A stretch of 64,000 nucleotides of DNA from Mycolicibacterium sphagni (GCF_002250655.1 NZ_NOZR01000007.1:170839-234838), one strand, 5' to 3'; positions 9,282 through 18,281 are shown, counted from the first letter of the stretch. Program-made: numbers and translations. The notes: a model not told the origin generated them from the letters alone.

Positions 9282-9695
9282 GGTGCTCGCCTGGCGCGCG
9301 CAACTCTCCCCAGCGCCGTTTCTGGCGGAGTTGGGAGTTCCACGCGTCTCCTTACGTCGACCGCCCAGCCCCCGCCGACTCGGCGGCACCAGCGGGGGGC
9401 AGACGGGGCTTTAGGACCGTTGCTCATCGTATGAAAGCAAATTGCATCCGTCTAATGCTGGCGATCCGGAAGTGATGTCGAACTCATGGCGTCGGCATCC
9501 AAATCCAATAGCTCCTCGCCGCCTGGGAAACTGCAGCGGGGCTGCGCCTCTTCGGCGCTTCTTGGCTAGTTGCTGGAAATGTCGCGGTGGGAGGGACGGC
9601 GCCGTCCCGCGCATTCAGGTGATGACGGCGACACGCACGTACGGCAATGGAACTTGAGTTTGCAGTATGGGCCCTTGGCGGGTAAATAAAGAGCT
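9282..9695. other. Divergent intergenic region between GMC oxidoreductase and alkB paralogue
   Basis: 414 bp with no supported gene. It must contain the promoters of both divergent genes. AT-richer patches lie at about 9430-9445 and just before the alkB start ('gggtaaataaagagct'). A perfect 16-bp palindrome lies at 9593-9608. Confidence 0.5.
9593..9608. promoter_or_regulatory. Perfect 16-bp palindrome upstream of alkB paralogue (possible operator)
   Basis: GGGACGGC followed directly by GCCGTCCC, 87 bp before the alkB start. Perfect dyads of this size often bind TetR/GntR-type repressors, but a chance GC-rich dyad or transcript hairpin is possible. Confidence 0.35.
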
Positions 9696-10916
9696 ATGCC
9701 TTCAGTTGCCCCCGCCAACGGCTGGCTGAACGAGCGCAGTAGCACCGCGGCGCCGCACTGGCGCGATCCGAAGCGTCATCTCTGGCTACTAGGGACGATC
9801 GTGCCGGGACTCGTCGGTCTGTCCTGGCTGGGTGCCGATCTGACCGGCGAGGGGGCGTTCTGGTGGTGCGGCGCGCTAATCACGTTCGTGGTCATGCCGG
9901 CCATGGACCATCTGGTAGGCGCCGATTCGGACGGCCCGTCCGACGATTCCTTAGCCTGGCTGGAAGCCGACCCCTTCTATCGTTGGGCGACATACCTTTA
10001 TCTGCCCTGCCAATACCTGTCGCTGGTGTTTGCCTGCTGGCTCTGGGCGGGCGGTGGCTGGCTGACGATGGGCCCGTGGGACAAGGTCGGCCTGATGATC
10101 ACGGTCGGATTCGTCGGGGGCTGCGCCATCAACGTTGCCCACCAACTCGGCCACACTCGAGCGGGCTCTGAACGGCGACTCGCCAAGATCGCTCTTGCCC
10201 AGAGCTGCTACGGGCACTTCTTCGTGGAGCACAACCGCGGTCACCATGTCCGCGTCGCCACGCCGGAAGACCCGGCAAGCTCACGTCTCGGGGAGAGTCT
10301 TTATGCGTTCATTCCGCGGTCGGTCGTGGGCAGCGCCGTCTCGGCGTGGCGTATCGAGGCGCGACGGTTGGCTCGCCGAGGCCGCTCTCGGTGGACGCTG
10401 CGCAATGGCGTGCTCAACGCATGGGTGATGAGCGCCGCGCTCTTCTCGGGTCTCGTGCTCTGGTTCGGAGCGGCGGTGCTTCCTTGGTTGTTGGGGCAGG
10501 CGATTGTGGGTGTGTGTCTGCTGGAGACGGTGAACTACATGGAGCATTACGGGCTGCGAAGGCAAAAGCTGCCCAACGGCCGTTACGAACAGGTACGGCC
10601 CGAGCACAGTTGGAACAGCGACACAATGGTCGCCAATGTCTTCCTCTTTCACCTACAGCGACATTCCGACCATCACGCCAACCCGTTGCGGCCCTACCAA
10701 GCGCTGCGCCATCGCGCGGAGGCGCCTCAGCTGCCTGCGGGTTACGGCAGCATGATGCTCATCGCTCTGATCCCGCCGTTGTGGCGGCGGATCATGGATT
10801 ATCGCGTGCTAAGACATTACGGCGGCGACATCCGCTTGGCGGGGCTGAGCCGGCGCGCAGAGGCCGCTTACACCAAGCGAGGTCCGGCGATCACCACGTC
10901 GGCAGGCTGGCAATAG
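9696..10916 (+). CDS. AlkB-family membrane alkane hydroxylase paralogue, first His box altered
   Basis: A 406-residue integral-membrane di-iron hydroxylase. About six helices are interspersed with the histidine boxes: 'NVAHQLGHTR' (family consensus HELGHK), 'EHNRGHHVRVATPEDPAS', 'NYMEHYGL' and 'LQRHSDHHANP'. All metal-ligand histidines of the family appear to be kept; the glutamate of box 1 is glutamine and the following Lys is Thr. AlkB enzymes hydroxylate terminal carbons of alkanes using rubredoxin. No rubredoxin lies beside this copy, unlike the second alkB at 50829, so it would depend on rubredoxin encoded elsewhere or act on another substrate. Confidence 0.85.
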   Translation: MPSVAPANGWLNERSSTAAPHWRDPKRHLWLLGTIVPGLVGLSWLGADLTGEGAFWWCGALITFVVMPAMDHLVGADSDGPSDDSLAWLEADPFYRWATYLYLPCQYLSLVFACWLWAGGGWLTMGPWDKVGLMITVGFVGGCAINVAHQLGHTRAGSERRLAKIALAQSCYGHFFVEHNRGHHVRVATPEDPASSRLGESLYAFIPRSVVGSAVSAWRIEARRLARRGRSRWTLRNGVLNAWVMSAALFSGLVLWFGAAVLPWLLGQAIVGVCLLETVNYMEHYGLRRQKLPNGRYEQVRPEHSWNSDTMVANVFLFHLQRHSDHHANPLRPYQALRHRAEAPQLPAGYGSMMLIALIPPLWRRIMDYRVLRHYGGDIRLAGLSRRAEAAYTKRGPAITTSAGWQ

Positions 10917-10987
10917 GCCGTCGCGCGAGGATGTTTGGGGCTTTCCGTGTGGGACGGGCACTTTCGGGTCTTTACACAATCCGAGCT

Positions 10988-11761
10988 CTAGAGGGAGTAT
11001 TGGCGAACCCAATCGACCGCCATATTGGCGCCACCGCCGAGGTCATCGCCGAAATTGTCCAGTTGGATGCACAGATGCATCGGTCCAGGCGGTAGATGTG
11101 CGGGGTCGGTGGTCTCCCACCACTGAACGCCATCGACGAACATTGCGATCCGCTCGGGTGTCCACTCGACCGCCCAGCTATGCCACTGGGTTGAATCCAC
11201 ATTCACCAAACCCGATTCGCGCTCGTCGTCCGGGCCGTAGTGCAGCCAGCCTTCGACCGATTGCCGGGTCGGATCGGCGATCTCCATGAAGTCGACTTCG
11301 CCACCGACGGGCCAATTCTCTGCGTCTGGCCACAGCAGCAGGAGCGCGTGATATCCCGGACCCGACGGCGAAGACTTCACACACGCCTCCCACCGACCGT
11401 GCAGTTGCCCGGGTAACCAAGCCATACCGCCAGAATTCCCTTCGGCGTCTCCGGTGATGTTCAGCTTTCCGTCGGCCACCGACACCGCAGCCGGCGTGCG
11501 ACGACCGTTGTCATTGTGGCCGGGCCCGTCGTAAATCGACCACTCACCCAGTGTCGCAGGGTCAGCGAATGAGTCGGTGCGACTGGGTTCGCCCCAACCA
11601 TAGGCGGCCGCAGCGGTGTGGGGGCACCCGCCGTTGCCGGTATCGGCATCGGCGATCGAGTGCAGGTGAGCGGCTGATGCGACGGTCAACCCCAACGTCA
11701 CTGACGTAGCACCGATCAACGAAATCGCAACGCGGCAGGCGCGTGATATTCGGACGGGCAT
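10988..11761 (-). CDS. Secreted glycoside hydrolase family 16 protein
   Basis: 257 residues with an N-terminal Sec signal (MPVRISRACRV then a hydrophobic core ending near ASA-A). The mature part is a GH16 beta-sandwich: 'GGMAWLPGQLHGRWEACVKSS', then 'HALLLLWPDAENWPVGGEVDFMEI', whose GEVDFMEI is the ExDxxE catalytic motif, and 'WHSWAVEWTPERIAMFVDG'. GH16 enzymes cleave or transglycosylate beta-1,3/1,4 glucans and galactans. It probably acts on a surface or environmental polysaccharide. It faces the second GH16 gene across about 600 bp, and both may trim the product of the upstream glycan cluster. Confidence 0.85.
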   Translation of the reverse strand: MPVRISRACRVAISLIGATSVTLGLTVASAAHLHSIADADTGNGGCPHTAAAAYGWGEPSRTDSFADPATLGEWSIYDGPGHNDNGRRTPAAVSVADGKLNITGDAEGNSGGMAWLPGQLHGRWEACVKSSPSGPGYHALLLLWPDAENWPVGGEVDFMEIADPTRQSVEGWLHYGPDDERESGLVNVDSTQWHSWAVEWTPERIAMFVDGVQWWETTDPAHLPPGPMHLCIQLDNFGDDLGGGANMAVDWVRQYSL

Positions 11762-11867
11762 GTGCTTCCTTGGTCACTCGAATCCGCGATATCGACCAAG
11801 GTCTGGAAACACCGGTCGCGGCGGCGAATACAGCCAGTCTACCGAACGCTCGCCTGATCCAGTCGGG

Positions 11868-12038
11868 CTACTGCGCGGGCTTCCCGCCTCGCCGCAGGCT
11901 GACCATCCATCGCTGCACGAAGCCCGTTGGGACTTCTCGGCGGTAGCGGTCGCATCCGCACAGGCCACAGTCCGTCCCGCGTCGGTAATGGTCATGCGCC
12001 GGACGGTCGTGCCCACATCTGCAGTTCCGGTGTTGCAT
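11868..12038 (-). CDS. Small Cys/His-rich protein (putative zinc-binding)
   Basis: A 56-residue open frame from ATG 12038. It has the spaced motif C-x-CGH....H-x-HYRRGTDCGLCGC, i.e. 6 Cys and several His in a tight block, which resembles short CxCGH...HYRxGxDC proteins that recur in mycobacterial genomes (family recalled, not searched). The frame stays open further upstream, so an earlier start such as 12137 is possible. It lies in the 615-bp gap between the two GH16 genes, which otherwise has no gene. Function unknown; metal binding is inferred from the Cys/His spacing. Confidence 0.45.
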   Translation of the reverse strand: MQHRNCRCGHDRPAHDHYRRGTDCGLCGCDRYRREVPTGFVQRWMVSLRRGGKPAQ

Positions 12039-12376
12039 ACAACTCGAACCATACTCGGCCACCGGAATCAGTACCCCAATCCGTTCCTCGGGACCGGCCG
12101 TATCTCGCGGCGACGTGACGGCTGAATTCGACCTCATATTCCGGTCCCTTGTTTGTACCGAGCTCGTTCGCAGTGCAATCACGGAGAGAACTGCCCTGCT
12201 GTCTTCATACGGATGCGGTGCACATATCGTGCGGCTTCGGACCGGCCGTGTAACCCACCACGAATGAGTTGTTACCAAAGTGATAAGTGAGCACTGTGTG
12301 AAGAATGGTGTTGCTGAGAATATTGTGACTTTGCCTGCCCTCGAGTTGAAGGTGCCTTATATCGCGATGGAGCCAC

Positions 12377-13606
12377 ATGTTCCGGTCCTGCTCGGCAATT
12401 GTCTCGGCAGTCGCAGTCGCGTGGGGTGGGGTTCTGGTCGTGGTGGCACCGCCGGCCCGAGCTGCTGCCGTTACCGCCATCGATGCGGAGTCGATGTCCG
12501 TCACGGCAGGTAAGGGGACCACGGTCTACTCCGACGCGACGGCATCGGGAGGCAAAGCTATCGCCCTGACCGGTGCGGTGACCATCGCCACCACGCTGAC
12601 CATTCCGGATTCGGTCCGGGTGGTGGTTCGGGCCAAGGCGCAGCAGTGTTTTGGCGCCCCGATAGGAAGGGTGTCGGTCGATGGGGTCAACGTCGGCACG
12701 AGCTCGGTCACAGCGTCCGTGTGGACCGATTACACCGCTACCGCGCCGATCGCGGCGGGCTCCCACACGATCGGAGTCTCGCTCACCAACCCGTTGTGGC
12801 TCGGCTGCTCACGAGTGCTCTACGTCGACACCGTCAGCATCGTGGCGGCCTCGGCGAGCACCAGCCCCGACATTCTGACCACCGCGCCGGTGGCGAATCT
12901 TCCTGGCTGGACGCACATCTTCGCCGACGACTTCACCCTCGACGCCGCGCTGGGTAGTTGGGCCAACCCGTCGGACCCGAACAAAGTCGTCTATGTGGGC
13001 GCAAACGGTCAGCAGTGGCTCACTTATCCGCAGACCTACACCGACACCTATCAACACCGTCCGTATCGTGCCGATCAGGTGCTCAGTGTGTCCAACGGCG
13101 TTTTGGACTTCTATCTGCACAACGTCAACGGCCAGCCGGCCGGCGCCAACCCGTCGCCAGTCCTGCCCAACGGCACCCAATATCAGACGTATGGCCGCTA
13201 CTCGGCTCGACTGAAAGTCGACACCCCGACGCTGAGCGAATACCACATTGCATTCCTGCTATGGCCCCAATCCGAGCTGTGGCCCAACGATGGTGAAGAG
13301 GACTTCCCGGAAGGAGCACTGTCGTCCACATCGAACGCTTATGCCCACTACGCTCGGGCGGCGGGCGGCCAGGACGGCGTCAATACCGGCGTGGCATTCA
13401 CCGGCTGGCACGTCTACACCGTCGAATGGCTACCGGGCCACGTCCGGTTCTACCTCGATGACGTCCTCGTGCTCGACAGCACCAAGTACGTCCCGAGCAA
13501 GCCGATGCGCTGGCAACTGCAAGTCGAAACCGACGGGAACGGGACCGACAGCGGACATCTGCAGGTCGACTGGGTTTCGATCTGGTCCTATGCGGGTGCT
13601 TCGTGA
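12377..13606 (+). CDS. Secreted two-domain glycoside hydrolase family 16 protein with N-terminal carbohydrate-binding-like domain
   Basis: 409 residues. A signal peptide (hydrophobic stretch 'AVAVAWGGVLVVVAPPARA') is followed by a beta-rich domain at about 30-160. That domain resembles a CBM35/60-type carbohydrate-binding module ('AIDAESMSVTAGKGTTVYSD' to 'YVDTVSIVAAS'). A GH16 catalytic domain then runs from about 170, with 'SEYHIAFLLWPQSELWPNDG' and the ExDxxE catalytic motif 'GEEDFPEG'. It probably binds and cleaves a beta-glucan-type polymer outside the cell. The ATG at 12377 gives a good signal peptide. It is oriented opposite to the first GH16 gene. Confidence 0.85.
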   Translation: MFRSCSAIVSAVAVAWGGVLVVVAPPARAAAVTAIDAESMSVTAGKGTTVYSDATASGGKAIALTGAVTIATTLTIPDSVRVVVRAKAQQCFGAPIGRVSVDGVNVGTSSVTASVWTDYTATAPIAAGSHTIGVSLTNPLWLGCSRVLYVDTVSIVAASASTSPDILTTAPVANLPGWTHIFADDFTLDAALGSWANPSDPNKVVYVGANGQQWLTYPQTYTDTYQHRPYRADQVLSVSNGVLDFYLHNVNGQPAGANPSPVLPNGTQYQTYGRYSARLKVDTPTLSEYHIAFLLWPQSELWPNDGEEDFPEGALSSTSNAYAHYARAAGGQDGVNTGVAFTGWHVYTVEWLPGHVRFYLDDVLVLDSTKYVPSKPMRWQLQVETDGNGTDSGHLQVDWVSIWSYAGAS

Positions 13607-13645
13607 TGTCAGAACCCGTAACAGCTAATCGGTAGGCTGAACCCA

Positions 13646-15922
13646 GTGTTACTTCGCCTCGAAAGTTCCCCGGCGCCGCCGGGGGGATCGAGGGCGCGTG
13701 CGGCAAGGCAACTTCTTGCCAGCCGGGAACTACCGGTCTGGGCGCCGCTCGTCATCGCCGCGTCGGTTTTGGTGATTTTCGCCTCGTACACGGTCACCGT
13801 GCTCTCGGCCTTCGGCGCCGCGGGCGTGTTGCCCCCGGCGGTCCGTGCGGTCGTCGGCGTGCTCGCGGTGCTGACAATGCCCGGTCTTCCCATCGCCGCG
13901 CTGCTGCGTATGCCGACCAACGGAGTCTTCACAAGTGTTGCGGTCTCGGTGTCGCTGGCTGTCAATGTGCTTCTGGCCCAATTGAATTATGCGGGATCTC
14001 TGCACCAGCCGTATCTGGTGCAGTACACCGTGCTGGCGGCCGGCGGCGTGGCGACTGGCGTCCTCACGCTTCGATGGCATCGCGAAAACCAGGAACTCAG
14101 CCGCGCGCCGAACGCGGCCGAGGCCCGCCTCTCGGCGATGCTGCGCTGGATGCGACGCTCCGTGGCGTCAACCGGCAATCGCGGGATCAGCGTGAGCCTG
14201 CTCCTCGTGGTGGTACTTCTGTTCTTCTCCGCGGTCCACCGGCTCAACGTGGAAACGGCGGGCAGCCTCGGGCTCATCGGCGCACTTGGACTGGACTACT
14301 TCGCCGGCATGGCGCTGCTGTGTGTGCTGCTGGTGATCGAGTACCGGCGTGCCGCCCTGGACCGCCCGGTGATAGCGGCCTCCAATGTCGTACTGATCAC
14401 CTACATCACCATGCCAGTCGCGTGGTCGATGGGCACGGCGCCGTTCGTGACGGCCTATGTGCATCGCATGATCACGAACTGGATGGTGCAACTGGGCGGT
14501 CTGCCCCCGCCCGTCGACGCCAGGATAAGTTGGGCGGGGTTCTTCTCGGCAGGAGCCAACCTTGTTACCACCACTGGGCTGGACGATTCCGGGATTCTGC
14601 TCGTCAGCGCGTCGTTGGTGATGGGCGTATGCCTGATGTTTCCGGTCCACGCGGTCGGTTTGGCCATTACCGGGAGCCGGCGAATCGCCTGGTTGGGCGT
14701 GACGATGCTGATCCTGTTCAACTGGTACCAGCAGGATTACTTCGCACCGCAGGCCGTTGCGATGCAGTTCTACGCCACGATCCTCGCGGTGTTGTTCTGG
14801 CAGCTGCGGACTTCCAACGTTCCACGGATTCCCGGTGACCGGTTCAAGCGCCTGACGACCGCGTGGATGCGGGTGCCAGGCCGGGTGCCGGGGTGCGACG
14901 GGTCCTCGACTCTGGCGATGGAACTGGTGCTGGTGGTGATCCTGGCCGCCATGGTCGTGGAACACCAGCTGACACCACTGGCCTCGATCGGCGCGCTGCT
15001 GATCTTCTCGATCTGCGGGGTGACTCGCTACAACCTGCTGTGGCTAGTTGCGACCGTCCTGTTCATCGCGTGGTTCTGCTACGGGGCTTACCCCTACTGG
15101 CAGGGCCACCTCGGCCAGGTTATCGCCGACATCGGTGGCGTCGATCAGAATCTGAATTCCAGTGTGTCGGAAAAGATTACGGGCGATCCCGTCTATAGCC
15201 GTATGCAATTGCTCCGCATTGTCGCTGCCTTGGTGCTGATGGGTATGGCAGGTATAGGTTGGCTCCGATTACGCCGGATGCGGGGGAGCAGGCCTGTGCT
15301 GGCGGCCGCCGTCGCGCTGGCTCCGTTCACCCTCGTCTTGCTGCAAAGCTACGGCGGTGAGGTGGCGATTCGGGCCTTCCTGTACGCCTCGCCGGTACTC
15401 TCACCGCTGGCGGCGCTGTCGGTCATGCCGCTCTTGCGTCCGCGCACCAGTCGAAACGCGTTGCGCCGTCTGACTGCTGCGACTTCGTGGTGCGTGTTGT
15501 TCGTCCTGGCTCTGCTGGTGACGGCCAACCGCGGCCTGAACATCTCATTTGAACGAACGACGCCGCATGAGGCGGAGATCGCCGGCCAACTGGTCGACCA
15601 ACTTCGCAATTCCGGGTTGGGTTATTGGGGACAAGGCGCGCTCTACGGGGTGCCGAGAACCTTCGAATTGGAGGACCGGTGCTTTGTCTCCGCCGAGAAG
15701 CTGGCTGACTGCACAGCCAAGCCCGCAGTCGATTATTTTTCGAACACCCAACAGGATGAGAATTTCATCCGCTACAGCCTCGGAGTCAGTCGCGCGACGG
15801 CGGACAAGGCGATCGATCTTCTTCGTACGGAGAAGGGTTATCAGACCGTTTACGACTCAGGCGGCATCGTGGTGCTCAAACGGCCCGAGGCTCCTTTTAT
15901 CAGCTTGGGGCGTGACCGATGA
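13646..15922 (+). CDS. Large polytopic membrane protein of unknown function
   Basis: 758 residues with around 13-15 hydrophobic segments and few long loops apart from the C-terminal 120 residues, which are hydrophilic and probably extracytoplasmic ('FERTTPHEAEIAGQL..'). The overall shape (many helices, then a soluble C-terminal domain) recalls GT-C glycosyltransferases or polysaccharide polymerases. I see no diagnostic DD/DE loop, so no function is assigned. The start is a GTG at 13646 shortly after the GH16 gene. Its stop overlaps the ATG of the next small membrane gene (ATGA), so they form a translationally coupled pair. Confidence 0.75.
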   Translation: MLLRLESSPAPPGGSRARAARQLLASRELPVWAPLVIAASVLVIFASYTVTVLSAFGAAGVLPPAVRAVVGVLAVLTMPGLPIAALLRMPTNGVFTSVAVSVSLAVNVLLAQLNYAGSLHQPYLVQYTVLAAGGVATGVLTLRWHRENQELSRAPNAAEARLSAMLRWMRRSVASTGNRGISVSLLLVVVLLFFSAVHRLNVETAGSLGLIGALGLDYFAGMALLCVLLVIEYRRAALDRPVIAASNVVLITYITMPVAWSMGTAPFVTAYVHRMITNWMVQLGGLPPPVDARISWAGFFSAGANLVTTTGLDDSGILLVSASLVMGVCLMFPVHAVGLAITGSRRIAWLGVTMLILFNWYQQDYFAPQAVAMQFYATILAVLFWQLRTSNVPRIPGDRFKRLTTAWMRVPGRVPGCDGSSTLAMELVLVVILAAMVVEHQLTPLASIGALLIFSICGVTRYNLLWLVATVLFIAWFCYGAYPYWQGHLGQVIADIGGVDQNLNSSVSEKITGDPVYSRMQLLRIVAALVLMGMAGIGWLRLRRMRGSRPVLAAAVALAPFTLVLLQSYGGEVAIRAFLYASPVLSPLAALSVMPLLRPRTSRNALRRLTAATSWCVLFVLALLVTANRGLNISFERTTPHEAEIAGQLVDQLRNSGLGYWGQGALYGVPRTFELEDRCFVSAEKLADCTAKPAVDYFSNTQQDENFIRYSLGVSRATADKAIDLLRTEKGYQTVYDSGGIVVLKRPEAPFISLGRDR

Positions 15923-16113
15923 TCGCCATCGCGTTGTTCGTCGCCTCAGGCTTGCTGTTCCTGCTGGCCGGCTACCGGCGTGAACGGGGGATACCCGAAG
16001 GAGGGTCTCGGCGGCCCGACCACACCACCGCGTTCCTGCGGCTGCAGGCATTGTGTACGGCTATCGGTGCGGTCACGGTCGCGGTGGTCCATATGGTCAC
16101 GTTCGTCTCGTAA
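15919..16113 (+). CDS. Small two-helix membrane protein coupled to the 758-aa membrane protein
   Basis: 64 residues. It has an N-terminal helix (IALFVASGLLFLLAGY), a short charged loop, and a second helix (CTAIGAVTVAVVHMVTF). The ATG overlaps the upstream stop by 4 bp, which supports it as a real gene and probable partner of the large membrane protein. Function unknown. Confidence 0.65.
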   Translation: MIAIALFVASGLLFLLAGYRRERGIPEGGSRRPDHTTAFLRLQALCTAIGAVTVAVVHMVTFVS

Positions 16114-16129
16114 GTCGCGCCGGCGCGAC
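16114..16129 (+). terminator. GC-rich perfect dyad immediately after the membrane-protein pair (possible terminator)
   Basis: GTCGCGCC followed by GGCGCGAC, adjacent to the stop at 16113. There is no T-run afterwards; many mycobacterial terminators lack one. It could equally be an operator. Confidence 0.35.
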
Positions 16130-16313
16130 ACCCGCATTAGCTGGGTCGCGGAGTAAGAGACCGACACCGCGCGTGGCGTCGGCGTATGCGCGGTTTGTTC
16201 AGGTAACTTTTTGGTTGCAGGACGGGATCAGCGACCCGCAGTAAATGGCGTGATATGCGGCCAGGCGACGTCGCTGTGTTTGCCAGAATTGTTCGGGAAG
16301 GGGCAATCAGAAC

Positions 16314-17144
16314 ATGGGTGCTCATGCCCGTGACAGCAGATCCGAGGTGATCTGTGTCAACGGCCATGAGAATCCGGACGGCAACTACTTCTGCGGCGAA
16401 TGCGGTGTCCTCCTCGAGCCGGGGGTGGTCGTCTGCTTGGCCGGCCATCCCAACGCGCACTATCAACGATTCTGCGGAGAGTGTGGTGCGCCGCTGGCGG
16501 CACCATCCGACGTCGAGCCGATGGCGTCGACCGCACGCTGGTCCTTCGACCCGACCGGGCGGCACCAGTGCCGTTACTGGGACGGGATCAAATGGACCGA
16601 CCGAATCGCCGATATCGGCAGCCTCGGCACTGATCCGTACAGCAAGGGGGCGGGCCGGCTGGCCGAGACGTGGGTAGGGCTGGCCGCGGGATTGGTCACC
16701 GTGGCGCTGCTCGCCGGCGCAGGCGCCGACATCTGGGTGCAGCTGTCGCGGGACGCGGCCAAACAAACTGCAACCGAACAGATTTCCGCGACTACGACGT
16801 CGACGCCTTCGGCGACCGACGCTGCCGCGACATCCTCATCGGTCGAGTCCGCGCTGCCTGCGTCGCCCTCGCAACCACCACAGGCCGTAGCCGGAACGAC
16901 ACTTATCGCAACTCCGTGTCAGCCCGGCAGCGGCAACGGCGTCGCCGCCGACGGTTCGGTCACCTACTGTGAGCGCCTCGCCGAAACCGACCGCTACCTG
17001 TGGTCGCTGAATCCCGGTGACATCCCCGCGCCGGACGTTGGACAGAGCGGTGATCCCGCGGTCGGCGTCTGCATGGTCCAGACCGGGCGCACCGAGGCCG
17101 ACTGCATCCAGTATCTGAAGCCTCCCAGCCAAGCGGGCAACTAG
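16314..17144 (+). CDS. Zinc-ribbon, DUF2510-like, single-pass membrane protein
   Basis: 276 residues. Two zinc-ribbon-like units lie at the N-terminus: 'CVNGHENPDGNYFCGECG' (about 15-32) and 'CLAGHPNAHYQRFCGECG' (about 42-59). A DUF2510-type segment with 'WSFDPTGRHQCRYWDGIKW' comes next, then a transmembrane helix (about 118-140). A Thr/Ser/Ala-rich linker and a small extracytoplasmic domain with four Cys, likely two disulfides, finish the protein. This layout is common in actinobacterial membrane proteins of unknown role. It is followed 13 bp later by the PH-domain protein. Confidence 0.7.
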   Translation: MGAHARDSRSEVICVNGHENPDGNYFCGECGVLLEPGVVVCLAGHPNAHYQRFCGECGAPLAAPSDVEPMASTARWSFDPTGRHQCRYWDGIKWTDRIADIGSLGTDPYSKGAGRLAETWVGLAAGLVTVALLAGAGADIWVQLSRDAAKQTATEQISATTTSTPSATDAAATSSSVESALPASPSQPPQAVAGTTLIATPCQPGSGNGVAADGSVTYCERLAETDRYLWSLNPGDIPAPDVGQSGDPAVGVCMVQTGRTEADCIQYLKPPSQAGN

Positions 17145-17157
17145 GTAGGGTTCCGGC

Positions 17158-17676
17158 GTGGGATACCCCGAGAATGTGCTGGCCGCCAACGAGCAGGTTG
17201 TGCTCCACCGGCACCCCCACTGGAAGCGACTGGTCGGTCCGATCCTGGTGCTGCTGATCGCTACCCTCGCAGCGTCGTTCGTGGCCGCTCTCGTCAACAA
17301 CACCAACTGGGATGTCACCGCCAAGAAGGTGCTCTTCGGCGTCATCGCGGCGATCTGGTTGATCCTGGTCGGCTGGCTGACCCTGTGGAAGTTCTTGAAT
17401 TGGCTCACAACGCATTTCGTGATCACCGACCGGCGGGTGATGTTCCGCCACGGACTCCTGACCCGGTCGGGCATCGATATCCCGTTGGCGCGCATCAACA
17501 GTGTGGAGTTCCGGCACGGTCTGCTTGATCGCATGCTGCGCACCGGCACGCTGATCATCGAGTCGGCGAGCCAAGATCCCCTTGAATTCCACGATATTCC
17601 CCGCGTGGAACGGGTGCATTCACTGCTGTATCACGAAGTTTTCGACACCCTGGGCTCGGAGGAGTCGCCGAGCTGA
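17158..17676 (+). CDS. PH domain-containing membrane protein (bPH2/YdbT-like, Rv3278c type)
   Basis: 172 residues from a GTG. Two helices (about 27-48 and 61-82) precede a bacterial PH domain marked by 'LTTHFVITDRRVMFRHGLLTRSGIDIPLARINSVE', typical of the YdbS/YdbT family. M. tuberculosis has the same gene next to the GtrA and purK genes, so it is a core gene here. The exact role is unknown. The last 46 bp overlap, tail to tail, the GtrA-family gene. Confidence 0.8.
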   Translation: MGYPENVLAANEQVVLHRHPHWKRLVGPILVLLIATLAASFVAALVNNTNWDVTAKKVLFGVIAAIWLILVGWLTLWKFLNWLTTHFVITDRRVMFRHGLLTRSGIDIPLARINSVEFRHGLLDRMLRTGTLIIESASQDPLEFHDIPRVERVHSLLYHEVFDTLGSEESPS

Positions 17677-18281
17677 CGTGCGCCCCGACGGCGCCGCAGC
17701 GGGGTGACGGTGCCGCCGGCTTCGTACTCGTCCTCAAGCGCCTCGGCGATGCCGCCGCCGGTGAGGGTGGATTCCAGCGCTTTGTCGTGGGCGGGGCCGA
17801 ATTCGTCGGGGAACACCCAGCGCCGGAACGCCCAGAAGCGGAACGCCATCTGCAGCAGGTTGCCCAGGACGTATGCCGAGGCGAAGTCGGCGATGTTCTC
17901 GACAGTCAGTGTCACGTGCGGAACGCGCAGTTCGAGCACATAGCTGGAGAACCACAGCGGGGCCATGCTCAGCAGCACACCGACGCCGCTGACCGCGAAG
18001 AACAGCAACGCTTCGTGGTGACGCTCGCGGCCGCCGCGGTTGCGGAAGCTCCACTCGCGGTTAAGCACGTAGGAGGCGATCACCGCGACGATGCCCGAGA
18101 TCACCTTGGCGGTAACCGGCTTGGGCTCGAGGATGGTCAGTTTCAGCGTGTAGAAGATCGCGGAGTCGATGATGAACGTCGTTGCACCGACGATCGCGAA
18201 CTTGATGAGCTCGTGATGCCGCTCGGCAAAGGGCCGCATCGGTCGGGGTAGCCGAGCGATCGTGGCATCTGCAAAAGACAC
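17631..18281 (-). CDS. GtrA-family membrane protein
   Basis: 216 residues from a GTG at 18281. The longer open frame upstream runs antisense to purK and is not used. Four transmembrane helices carry the GtrA signature: 'ELIKFAIVGATTFIIDSAIFYTL' first, then 'SYVLNREWSFRNRGG' and 'QMAFRFWAFRRWVF'. GtrA-like proteins are thought to take part in moving polyprenyl-linked sugars across the membrane for envelope glycans. The C-terminal 50 residues are hydrophilic and charged. It is divergent from purK with a 57-bp gap. Confidence 0.85.
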   Translation of the reverse strand: MSFADATIARLPRPMRPFAERHHELIKFAIVGATTFIIDSAIFYTLKLTILEPKPVTAKVISGIVAVIASYVLNREWSFRNRGGRERHHEALLFFAVSGVGVLLSMAPLWFSSYVLELRVPHVTLTVENIADFASAYVLGNLLQMAFRFWAFRRWVFPDEFGPAHDKALESTLTGGGIAEALEDEYEAGGTVTPLRRRRGARQLGDSSEPRVSKTS

